A program made the translations under genes and the position numbers. The notes below the pieces were generated by a model, which saw only the letters and a program-made list of their open reading frames with translations, was not told the DNA's origin and did no database searches. DNA of 12,207 bases from Candidatus Aenigmatarchaeota archaeon (GTDB taxonomy: Archaea; Aenigmatarchaeota; Aenigmatarchaeia; PWEA01), in the NCBI GenBank assembly GCA_003554235.1, contig PWFY01000036.1, positions 1 through 12,207 on the forward strand. Reading direction: 5' to 3'. Below are positions 1 to 7,303 of the stretch, piece by piece. Numbering within the stretch: position 1 is the first letter of the stretch; the number at the start of each line of letters is the position of its first letter.

Positions 1-1587
1 GACAGGCTTTTCTATATTCCAGTTTTCGAGCACTTCAGGATGTATTTCACCAACGACTCCCACATCTTTTCCATTGGCAACTATTGTTCCCGACCTTTCC
101 CCCATGAACATATCTTCTTCGTGCTTTTCTATTTCAACATCGACGCCGGTTATTTCCAGCAGGCTTTCTGTCACAGATGCCAGATCAACATAGTTTACCT
201 TTTCGTCGCAGAGAACAGCAGCTGCCTTCCTCCTGTTTCTGGTTCCGGTTTCACTTTTTTTGTCCAGGAATACCACATCTCCCATCTCAAATATTTTTTG
301 AGGATAGGACCTATGTTGATTCTGACTCAAAACATCCATGAGACCGGGAATTATATACTTTCTACATATGTCATACTCTTCCGAAAAAGAGTTTTCCATT
401 TCGGCAACATCTTCGTCATTTTTTTTCATTTTAGAAAACTGTTTATCCTTATTTGTTAGTACAGTGGTTTTCACTTCCTGAAACCCAAAACCCAGCATAA
501 TTTCCTTTATATTCCCTGTAAAGTCCTCGATGCCTTGTGAGTACCCTGTGCCAGGAACGTCCGGTATTTCAGAATCAAAGCTTTCATAACCATAGCTTAT
601 GGCTATATCTTCTACCACGTCGATTGGATGCATCATGTCGGTTCTGTATGGGGGAATGAGTACTGTCCCGTCGGAGTAACCAAATCCCATCGCCCCAGCA
701 AGCTCCTTGAACTCATCTTTGTCTAAATCAAGGCCAAGAAGCCTGTTAACATATTTTATGTCCACACTCATTTTTCCTGGACTCAGGTCTGGTTTTTCTT
801 TTCCGTCGATTTTCACAGTCTCTATCCTGCCACCCCTCTCGGCCAAAGAAGTCGTTATTATGTTCAATGCTTCGTCCACGGCCTTTTGGTCGGTGCCGGT
901 CACATCTATGAATACATCCTTTGTTTCCTCTGTAAGCTCTGTGAGTTTACCGTTTATCACAGGGGGAAAGCTCAGAACATCCCTGTTTTTATCGACTATA
1001 ACAGGCCACTTCTCATTTTTCTTGATGATTTCAACGTATTTGCCCTTCGGGTGTTTCTTCCCTATCTCTCTGAGGTTCATCTTTTTGTTGCTCTGTAGAG
1101 GTGTGAACTCAACTTCCTCCGGATCCACGCCTTTGTACGTAAACGGGGATTCGACTCCTTCGAGGTCATGTATGCCTATTGCTATTTTCTCTCTCCCCCT
1201 CCCAAATGTTTTATGTATCTTTTCTTGGACCTGCATGATAGATCTGAGCATTGCTTCATCGAGATCCACGTTTTTTACAACTCCGCCTGATATACATGGA
1301 CGTACCTGTTCAACGGTTTTTTCTACATTAAGCTCTATTCCACTTTTTCCCAGTTCGTAACTCTGCAGTCCTTTGTTGGTTCCGATAAAATAGCTTAAAG
1401 CCCTTGCAAAGCCCTCGACAGAAAGCATATCAGGTCTGTTGGGGAATACCTCGTATTCCACCTCTCCATCACCAATTCCTTCAAATTCGCAACCCATCAT
1501 CGGCACTTTATTCTCGAGGATGTTTCTACTTAACCCTCTACCTACCAACTGTTCCAGTTCTTCAACAACAAAGCTTACAACTGCCAT
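1..1587 (-). CDS. pheT: Phenylalanyl-tRNA synthetase beta subunit, 3' end outside window
   Basis: Beta subunit of the (alpha-beta)2 enzyme that charges tRNA-Phe. It carries the editing domain and a catalytic-like fold that supports PheS. I translated 529 codons from the ATG at 1587; the frame is open to base 1. The archaeal subunit is usually about 540-560 residues, so only a short C-terminal tail should be missing. Recognisable segments are NRPDMLSVEGFARAL (near residues 50-64), an RP-C-I-S-G stretch near 96-100 at the start of the B3/B4 editing region, a GIHDLEG segment near 138-144, and the B5 block with VNRLLGL followed by PYRTDMMHPIDVVEDIA. The ATG lies one base after the pheS stop, so translation is almost certainly coupled. 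A purine-rich GGGGG about 14 bases upstream, inside pheS, may act as a weak ribosome binding site. Identity is very secure; only the 3' end is unseen. Confidence 0.96.
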   Translation of the reverse strand, partial: MAVVSFVVEELEQLVGRGLSRNILENKVPMMGCEFEGIGDGEVEYEVFPNRPDMLSVEGFARALSYFIGTNKGLQSYELGKSGIELNVEKTVEQVRPCISGGVVKNVDLDEAMLRSIMQVQEKIHKTFGRGREKIAIGIHDLEGVESPFTYKGVDPEEVEFTPLQSNKKMNLREIGKKHPKGKYVEIIKKNEKWPVIVDKNRDVLSFPPVINGKLTELTEETKDVFIDVTGTDQKAVDEALNIITTSLAERGGRIETVKIDGKEKPDLSPGKMSVDIKYVNRLLGLDLDKDEFKELAGAMGFGYSDGTVLIPPYRTDMMHPIDVVEDIAISYGYESFDSEIPDVPGTGYSQGIEDFTGNIKEIMLGFGFQEVKTTVLTNKDKQFSKMKKNDEDVAEMENSFSEEYDICRKYIIPGLMDVLSQNQHRSYPQKIFEMGDVVFLDKKSETGTRNRRKAAAVLCDEKVNYVDLASVTESLLEITGVDVEIEKHEEDMFMGERSGTIVANGKDVGVVGEIHPEVLENWNIEKPV

Positions 1588-1588
1588 T

Positions 1589-2830
1589 CTATATCTTCGC
1601 CCCCTTTAACATATCTAGATTGTTTTCGTAGTAGAAGTTCCTTATATCGTCTATACCCTCCTTTATCATAGGAAGCCTTTCTAAGCCCAGGCCCCATGCC
1701 AATACAGGAACATCGATGCCCAGTGGTTTGGTGACCTCTGGTCTGAATATTCCTGCTCCTCCCATCTCAAGCCATTCGTCCCTTTCTTCGAAGTATACCT
1801 CCGGTTCAACTGACATTTCAGTGTAGGGAAAGTAGCCAGGTCTGAACCTTACCTTCTCGAAACCAAGTTTACTGTAGAACTTTTCGAGATATCCAAGAAG
1901 ATTTTGAAATGTGACGTCCCGGCTCACTACAATTCCTTCTACCTGCATGAACTCTGGTAGATGGGAATAGTCCAGGGTTTCGTTACGGAAAACTCTATCC
2001 ACCGAGAACAGTTTTGCAGGAGGTTCTATCTCTGCTAGTTTTCTAGCGCTAACTGCAGTTGTATGTGTCCTTAAAACAGGCTTCCTTGATATATCCTTTT
2101 CCCAACTGTAGCCCCAGCCCTCTGCCCCGTCGCCCCCTTCTTCATGCATTTTTTTGACAGAGTTTACCAGTTTTTTTGAGGGAAGGTCCGTTTGAGAAGG
2201 CTTCTTCATATAGAAAGTGTCCTGCATGTCCCTTGCGGGGTGATCTTGAGGTATAAAAAGCGCGTCCATGTTCCAGAAACTGGATTCTATGTAGGGTCCC
2301 TTCATCTCTTCGAAACCCATATCAAAGAAAACCCTTCTTATTTTTTCTATGTAATACGAGAGAATATGTTTCCTTCCGGGGTATTTTTTCTTTCCTGTCT
2401 TCGTCGGATCGTATTTTTTGAACTCTGCTTTTTTCCATAAACCCGTTTTTATAAGCTCAGGAGTAAGATTGGATATTCGGCCTTTTTTAAGCTGGTCCTC
2501 TGCCTGCTTGACGACATCTTCACGGACCTCTTCTACGAGGTTTCTATCAACAAGTCTCCTCCTCGTTTTTTCATCCAGTTCTTCGCCATCTCTCGCACTT
2601 TCAAGTGCCCTCTGGAGTTCTATTTCTTCCGGCCTCTTCTTTATGCGTACAGTTCTGTCTTCTATTTCTATCCATCCGTTCTTAAGGGCCCAGTTTATGG
2701 CTATAGATGATTTCTCTACATTCTGTTTCACTTCGTCTATGCTGGCCTCTTCTTCTAGAAATTCAATGAGCCTCTTCTCAGGGAGACCTTTGTCCAGGTA
2801 GCTCTTTCCTTCTTTTGTAAGTCTGTACAT
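1589..2830 (-). CDS. pheS: Phenylalanyl-tRNA synthetase alpha subunit, short N terminus
   Basis: Catalytic alpha subunit of PheRS, forming Phe-AMP and transferring Phe to tRNA-Phe; 413 residues. Class II signatures are clear: HPARDMQDTFY at 197-207, LRTHTTA at 253-259, motif 2 FSVDRVFRNETLD at 275-287, and motif 3 GLGLERLPM at 380-388. The N terminus begins directly at a winged-helix segment (YRLTKEGKSYL) that in typical archaeal PheS follows another winged helix of roughly 60-80 residues. The protein therefore seems to lack the first DNA-binding-like repeat. The frame upstream closes at a stop about 15 codons before this ATG, and AGGTG lies six bases upstream of it, so the start is well supported. 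The gene follows the flippase by 29 bases and precedes pheT by one base. Confidence 0.96.
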   Translation of the reverse strand: MYRLTKEGKSYLDKGLPEKRLIEFLEEEASIDEVKQNVEKSSIAINWALKNGWIEIEDRTVRIKKRPEEIELQRALESARDGEELDEKTRRRLVDRNLVEEVREDVVKQAEDQLKKGRISNLTPELIKTGLWKKAEFKKYDPTKTGKKKYPGRKHILSYYIEKIRRVFFDMGFEEMKGPYIESSFWNMDALFIPQDHPARDMQDTFYMKKPSQTDLPSKKLVNSVKKMHEEGGDGAEGWGYSWEKDISRKPVLRTHTTAVSARKLAEIEPPAKLFSVDRVFRNETLDYSHLPEFMQVEGIVVSRDVTFQNLLGYLEKFYSKLGFEKVRFRPGYFPYTEMSVEPEVYFEERDEWLEMGGAGIFRPEVTKPLGIDVPVLAWGLGLERLPMIKEGIDDIRNFYYENNLDMLKGAKI

Positions 2831-2835
2831 ATCAA

Positions 2836-2840
2836 CACCT
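2836..2840 (-). promoter_or_regulatory. Shine-Dalgarno site of pheS
   Basis: AGGTG sits five bases upstream of the pheS ATG at 2830 and matches the archaeal GGAGGTGATC consensus. It fixes the start codon and so supports the short N terminus of PheS. It also indicates independent ribosome loading within the four-gene unit. Confidence 0.65.
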
Positions 2841-2859
2841 AAAATTTCTCTATAACCAA

Positions 2860-3927
2860 TTAAATACTTTTACCCGGTGTGCTTTCATCCGAGCTCTTTA
2901 AAAATTCTCCACCTAGGATGTCCAGTCCGTAGTACGTTCCTAACCCGCTTCCCAAACCAGTTACAGCCCAAAACCATATCAACCTGTCTAAAAACACGAC
3001 TGCTGCAGCTATTCCCGCAGGAACACCCATTATTATAAAAATCGATACCATACCACCTTCGAATATTCCTAGGCTACCGGGCGTAGCCGGGACCATCATG
3101 ATCATGTAACCTACTCCCAATGCTATGAGTATTGTGAAAACATTTATCTGGTACCCGAACGCTGCAAACAGAACATAAAACTTGGCCACAGAAATAACCT
3201 TTCTTGTTACTGTCAGAGAAGCGGTCTGTGCAAAAACCTTTCTGTTTCCTAGGATAGTCCTAAAGGTATTTTGAAAGGTTTCATACTTTTCTATTATACT
3301 TTCCCTATAGTCCTCAAGTTTTTCTACTCTGTTACATACCCAGTTTATGATTGTGTATATAACCTGCTGTCCTGTGTATAGACCAAATATACCAAATATT
3401 ATCAAAGAGGACATGAGTACAAATACGATCAGTATTCCATACAACCAGAAGGGAGGACTCAAAAATATCATTAGAAACACGACAGCCACTATAGCCAGTA
3501 AAATATCTACAATCAGCTCCATGGTCAGATCTGAGCTAACTGTAGCGAGACCTTCCCTCCCCTTTATACCGCTCCTTGCCTTTAGCAAGTACACCCTTGC
3601 TGCCTCTCCCCCCATTTTGAAAACAGGCGTCAGGTTGTTTATTGCAAGCCCTATAATAAGATTTTTCAGGAGTTCGTAGAATCCCACATCATGTCCGCTC
3701 AGGCTGGTGAAAAGGCTCCATCTTATTGCCCATGTTACTATGCTTAGAGAAATCAAAAATATAGCAATTATGTAGTAGGGAACATGGAGCTGGGATATTG
3801 CTCCGGCTATCTGTCCAAATCCTACAAAGTTGAATACCCCTAGAAAAAGGACTACACCCACAGCAAAAAGACCTGTGAACTTCAGGACATTTCTTTCTAT
3901 TTTTTTTGAATTCATGGTTTTATTCAT
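2860..3927 (-). CDS. UPF0104 / LPG-synthase transmembrane-domain protein, probable lipid or polyprenol flippase-like protein
   Basis: Polytopic membrane protein of 355 residues, in the family defined by the membrane half of bacterial lysylphosphatidylglycerol synthases (UPF0104; Pfam LPG_synthase_TM). Hydrophobic segments lie around residues 15-36, 50-72, 137-157, 160-184, 248-275, 277-300 and 305-325. Family hallmarks are TPVFKMGGEAARVYLLK at 100-116, PATPGSLGIFEGG at 280-292 and a late FLDRLIWFW at 312-320. A basic/acidic cytoplasmic-looking loop lies at about 199-230. No soluble aminoacyl-transferase domain follows, so aminoacylation of lipid is not expected; lipid or glycan-carrier handling is inferred from the family only. 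The ATG at 3927 overlaps the end of the PHP gene by eight bases (ATGAATAA), indicating translational coupling. A second Met is at codon 5, without a visible ribosome binding site. The exact substrate is unknown. Confidence 0.85.
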   Translation of the reverse strand: MNKTMNSKKIERNVLKFTGLFAVGVVLFLGVFNFVGFGQIAGAISQLHVPYYIIAIFLISLSIVTWAIRWSLFTSLSGHDVGFYELLKNLIIGLAINNLTPVFKMGGEAARVYLLKARSGIKGREGLATVSSDLTMELIVDILLAIVAVVFLMIFLSPPFWLYGILIVFVLMSSLIIFGIFGLYTGQQVIYTIINWVCNRVEKLEDYRESIIEKYETFQNTFRTILGNRKVFAQTASLTVTRKVISVAKFYVLFAAFGYQINVFTILIALGVGYMIMMVPATPGSLGIFEGGMVSIFIIMGVPAGIAAAVVFLDRLIWFWAVTGLGSGLGTYYGLDILGGEFLKSSDESTPGKSI

Positions 3928-4567
3928 CTGTCAATAGTTTGTATTTAAGCTTTTCAAAGTTGCCTAGTATGTAGGAAGTGGGACTACTTTTAATCCCATG
4001 TATTTCAACATCCTGTTCTTCGAACCTTTTTTTGAATTCGTCGATGTTTTCTGCGTCTGCCTTTACGTAGGCCTTTCCTATTTCCCAGGCCGTGTGTGCG
4101 TCGCTTCCTGCACTTCTCATGCAACCCACCTCTTCCGCATAGTTCTCGGCCTTTCTGTTCATCGCTCCGAGAAGATTTCTACTGTTGAATGTTTCTATCC
4201 CATCAAAATCAAGCTGTTTCCAGCTTTTAAAACCACGGAAAGGATCGAATGGGTGTGGAACTATTACCAACCCACCTCTCCTGTGAACTTCGTCCACCAC
4301 TTCTTCGGCACACCTCTTTTTTATTTCTTTCTCTACAAACAACCCCAACAGTTCACCTTCGTCTGTTGTTATTTCGATTCCCGGAATTATATGGAGATCA
4401 TGGTCCATGTCCTTTATCCTTTTGAACCCCTCCACTGTGTCGTGGTCTGTTACAGCGATGCCATCGAGCTCCTTCCTTTCGGCTTCTCTTACTACTCTTC
4501 TGAGGGGTGTGTTCGAGTCCTTTGAGAATTCAGTGTGAACATGCAGATCTATTTTCATAGCAGACAT
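3920..4567 (-). CDS. PHP-domain metal-dependent phosphoesterase
   Basis: Soluble protein of 215 residues with the full set of PHP (polymerase and histidinol phosphatase) metal ligands: H9 and H11 in DLHVHTEFS, D41-H42-D43 in VTDHD, E65 in PGIEITT, H105 in PHPFDPFR, E125 in GIETFNSR, and D156/H158 in GSDAHT. It matches the short stand-alone archaeal PHP proteins (TrpH/YciV-like, COG0613), whose relatives hydrolyse nucleotides or 5' ends of nucleic acids. No polymerase is attached and the true substrate is not evident. The Met at codon 4 (4558) starts the family's usual MKIDLHVHT opening, so it is an alternative start. The upstream ATG at 4567 has only a weak AAGGT before it. First gene of the unit leading into flippase, pheS and pheT. 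Confidence 0.88.
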   Translation of the reverse strand: MSAMKIDLHVHTEFSKDSNTPLRRVVREAERKELDGIAVTDHDTVEGFKRIKDMDHDLHIIPGIEITTDEGELLGLFVEKEIKKRCAEEVVDEVHRRGGLVIVPHPFDPFRGFKSWKQLDFDGIETFNSRNLLGAMNRKAENYAEEVGCMRSAGSDAHTAWEIGKAYVKADAENIDEFKKRFEEQDVEIHGIKSSPTSYILGNFEKLKYKLLTDE

Positions 4568-4583
4568 AAGACCTTTGGTTACT

Positions 4584-4595
4584 TTTAAATTTAAA
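4584..4595. promoter_or_regulatory. Palindromic TATA box shared by divergent PHP-pheST unit and glyS
   Basis: TTTAAATTTAAA is a perfect 12-bp palindrome in the 57-bp gap between the two divergent genes, and the only TATA-like element there. Its centre is 35 bp from the glyS ATG, leaving room for a short leader with GTGAT before the start. It is 22 bp from the ATG at 4567 and 31 bp from the Met at 4558 of the PHP gene. One TBP site could therefore serve both directions, or the halves could be used separately. Inferred from position and composition. Confidence 0.6.
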
Positions 4596-4624
4596 TCTCA
4601 AGTAATATAGAGGACTGTGATAAT

Positions 4625-6142
4625 ATGGATCTTGATGATATGGCTTCCTTTTGTAAGAAGACCGGTATAATATTTCAGAACTCTGAGATTTACGGAGGAC
4701 TTTCTGGATTTTGGGACTACGGTCCCGTCGGTGCACAGATAAAGAAGAACATGGTGGACCTTTGGTGGGAGGAGTTTGTAGAAAAAAGGGACGACGTAGT
4801 TGGAATAGATGGTTCTATAATTTCGAGCAGCGAAGTTTGGAAGGCATCGGGACACGTTGATTCGTTTTCTGATCCTCTTGTCGACTGCAAGAAGTGTAAG
4901 AAAAGGATGAGGGCTGATCGTTTGATAGAAGAGGAGACAGGAGAAAAAGTTGAGGGCGAGGGCCCTGGAAAAATGGATTCTATTATAGAAGAAAAGAACA
5001 TATCATGTCCGAGGTGTGGAGGAAGCCTCACAGATGTAAGAGAGTTCAACCTGATGTTTGAAACAAATCTTGGTTCTGTGGATTCCGAAGAAAACAAAGC
5101 GTATCTAAGGCCCGAGACAGCTCAACTGATTTTCACCAACTTCAAGCAGGTTGTTGACAGCACAAGGCAGAAGTTACCCTTTGGAATAGCACAGATCGGT
5201 CGAGCCTTCAGAAACGAAGTTTCACCGAGAAATTTTGTTTTCCGTACAAGAGAGTTCGGTCAGATGGAGATAGAGTATTTCGTACATCCTGATAATAAGA
5301 AGAAATGTCCTTTCATAGACGAAGAGATAAGGAGCTACGAACTCCAGGTCCTGACAGCCGAGCACCAGAGGGGAGGGGAGGGGCATGAAAGAATGACCAT
5401 AGGAGAGCTTGTGGATGGCGGTTATGCAGAAACAGAATGGTTGGCATACTGGCTTTATCAACATTTCAATTGGTTTGTCAAGTTAGGGGTAGATCCAAAG
5501 AACCTTCGTCTCAGAGAGCATATGGAAGACGAACTTGCCCACTACGCCGGTTCATGTTTTGATATAGAATATAATTTTCCCTTTGGGTGGGATGAAGTTT
5601 ACGGAAATGCAGATCGTGGTGACTATGACCTTCGTCGTCATCAGGAAGCCTCTGGTAAAAAACTGGGCGTTTACGACCAGAACAAGGAGGAGCATGTCCT
5701 ACCTCGCGTTGTCTCTGAACCTTCCCAGGGAATAGAGAGAAGCCTGATGGTCTTTTTAATGGATGCATATACAGTTGAGGATGGAAGGAAGTTCCTGGAA
5801 CTGGATCCAAGGCTTGCTCCTGTAAAATGTAGGATATTTCCTCTGATGCCGAAGGACGGCCTTGACCAAAAGGCCAGAGAAATTTATTCTAGCCTGGATG
5901 ATAGAATAAATGTGGAGTATGAGGAAAGCGGTTCTATAGGAAAGCGATATGCTCGTGCCGATGAAATCGGAGTTCCCTACTGTATAACTGTTGACTATGA
6001 TACCCTTGAAGACGATACAGTGACTATAAGGGACAGGAATAGCACGGATCAGATCAGGGTAGTTATAGATGAGCTATATGATGTATTAAAAGATCTTGTT
6101 TTTGGCGACAAAACATTTGAAGAATTCCTTGAGGAGTCCTGA
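4625..6142 (+). CDS. glyS: Glycyl-tRNA synthetase, archaeal/eukaryotic alpha2 type
   Basis: Class IIa glycyl-tRNA synthetase that charges tRNA-Gly in the cytoplasm; 505 residues. Visible elements: FWDYGPVG at 29-36 near the catalytic core entrance; an inserted zinc-ribbon candidate with C88, C91, C128 and C131; YLRPETAQ at 160-167; motif 2 around 185-219 with GRAFRNEVSPRNF and REFGQMEIEYF; motif 3 EPSQGIERS at 365-373; and a C-terminal anticodon-binding domain from about 400 to 500. It is somewhat shorter than many archaeal GlyRS (about 570), mainly through compact insertions; nothing essential appears missing. GTGAT lies just before the ATG at 4625 and GAGG further upstream. It diverges from the PHP-pheST unit and ends 12 bp from the convergent CBS-HPF gene, without a clear terminator. 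Confidence 0.96.
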   Translation: MDLDDMASFCKKTGIIFQNSEIYGGLSGFWDYGPVGAQIKKNMVDLWWEEFVEKRDDVVGIDGSIISSSEVWKASGHVDSFSDPLVDCKKCKKRMRADRLIEEETGEKVEGEGPGKMDSIIEEKNISCPRCGGSLTDVREFNLMFETNLGSVDSEENKAYLRPETAQLIFTNFKQVVDSTRQKLPFGIAQIGRAFRNEVSPRNFVFRTREFGQMEIEYFVHPDNKKKCPFIDEEIRSYELQVLTAEHQRGGEGHERMTIGELVDGGYAETEWLAYWLYQHFNWFVKLGVDPKNLRLREHMEDELAHYAGSCFDIEYNFPFGWDEVYGNADRGDYDLRRHQEASGKKLGVYDQNKEEHVLPRVVSEPSQGIERSLMVFLMDAYTVEDGRKFLELDPRLAPVKCRIFPLMPKDGLDQKAREIYSSLDDRINVEYEESGSIGKRYARADEIGVPYCITVDYDTLEDDTVTIRDRNSTDQIRVVIDELYDVLKDLVFGDKTFEEFLEES

Positions 6143-6154
6143 CCCAGAGATCGG

Positions 6155-7303
6155 TCAGCCTTTCGAATGCTTGCCCCTACCCCTCCTCCTTTCAACCTGT
6201 TTTTCATGATACTTGGTAATCTGCTTATCTAGTTTTTCTAGGCATCCCTGGACAGAGTCCATGATCTCCCATTCCCAGTCCTGTTTTGCAACAAACATAC
6301 CGTCTGAGGTAAACATTCTTGCTCTGGTGCAGTACTGCTCCTTCTTGCCTTCCACATTCTGTCTCTTGACATGTAGTATAAGCCTTTCGACACCCCTGAA
6401 CATCCTCCCCGCCTTTTCCACCTTTCTTTCTGCGGCGTCCAGAACCTTGTCCTTTGCAAAGGAATCAAGATCCTTTATACCTGCAACCTGTATATATGCT
6501 CCACCTTCCTCCTTTCTTGATGCTATCATTTCTATTATATCCTTTGGAGTTATCATCCCGATGGGCTTGCCACTATCTTCTAATACTGCATAAAGTCCTT
6601 CTTGGCTGGTCATCTTTTCCAAAACTTCTTTCATGCTCGAGCCTCTGGGAAGTGTTATGGGAGTTCTTGTCATTATTCCGGTAACAGGGGTGTCCCTTTC
6701 AGGTACAGATTCGCCCTGTTTTTCACCTAACTTCATGGCATCTTCGGGCTTCAAGGTCTTCAGAATGCCGGATAGATCTACAGAACCTACAAGCATTCCA
6801 TCATCATCTACAACAGGGAGTCTTGATATTCTATTTTCCCTCATTAGTGCCCTGGCCTTGCCTATGGTTTTATCTTTGTTTATTGTTATGACCTCTGTAG
6901 AAACTTCCTTGGCTTTCTTATCACCAAGTCCGCCGTCCTTTGAAACAGCGTCTATGAACTCCTTCTGGGATATTATCCCTATTACATTGTCCTTTTCGAA
7001 GACAGGTACAGATCTGGATCCTGTTTCTAACATCTTCTCTGCCAAATCCACGATATTTGTGTCGTGCTCTATCCTTGGAGGGTGTACCATAAGCCTTTTA
7101 ACCTTTGTATTGGGCGAAACCTTCCTCTGTATGATTCTCCTCCAGGTTATCATGCCCTTTAACTCTTTCTTTTTCATGACCGGTGCTGAAAAGGCTTCTT
7201 CCTTTTTTATTTTACCAAGGACGTCTTTTAAGCTGTCATCAGGCGATACTGAAAAGTAGTTTTTATCGGCAATTTCCTTTGCAGTGAGATTGTCAATATT
7301 CAT
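6155..7303 (-). CDS. Four-CBS-domain protein with C-terminal HPF-like ribosome hibernation domain
   Basis: 382 residues. Four CBS modules can be followed at about 8-59, 67-122, 131-186 and 206-262, recognised by recurring SRSVPVFEKDNVIGIIS-type and RLPVVDDDGMLVGSVD-type strands. These would form two Bateman modules, which in known families bind adenine nucleotides. Residues about 268-366 have the beta-alpha-beta-beta-beta-alpha order and spacing of the HPF/RaiA (S30AE) domain. The order is a first strand IQVAG, a helix to about 300, strands through 343 (ending in QDWEWEI), then a helix SVQGCLEKLDKQITKYHEK. A strongly basic tail (RRRGRGKHSKG) follows, suited to rRNA contact. Likely role: an energy-sensing factor that binds and silences ribosomes. 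I recall CBS proteins being reported as archaeal hibernation factors but cannot check this here. The ATG overlaps the endA stop (ATGA) and has a strong GGAGG. Confidence 0.82.
   Translation of the reverse strand: MNIDNLTAKEIADKNYFSVSPDDSLKDVLGKIKKEEAFSAPVMKKKELKGMITWRRIIQRKVSPNTKVKRLMVHPPRIEHDTNIVDLAEKMLETGSRSVPVFEKDNVIGIISQKEFIDAVSKDGGLGDKKAKEVSTEVITINKDKTIGKARALMRENRISRLPVVDDDGMLVGSVDLSGILKTLKPEDAMKLGEKQGESVPERDTPVTGIMTRTPITLPRGSSMKEVLEKMTSQEGLYAVLEDSGKPIGMITPKDIIEMIASRKEEGGAYIQVAGIKDLDSFAKDKVLDAAERKVEKAGRMFRGVERLILHVKRQNVEGKKEQYCTRARMFTSDGMFVAKQDWEWEIMDSVQGCLEKLDKQITKYHEKQVERRRGRGKHSKG

Noticed and set aside
707-1360. 217-codon plus-strand open frame
   Set aside because: Antisense to pheT, whose translation shows canonical PheRS beta motifs throughout; the Ser/Phe-rich composition is typical of a shadow frame.
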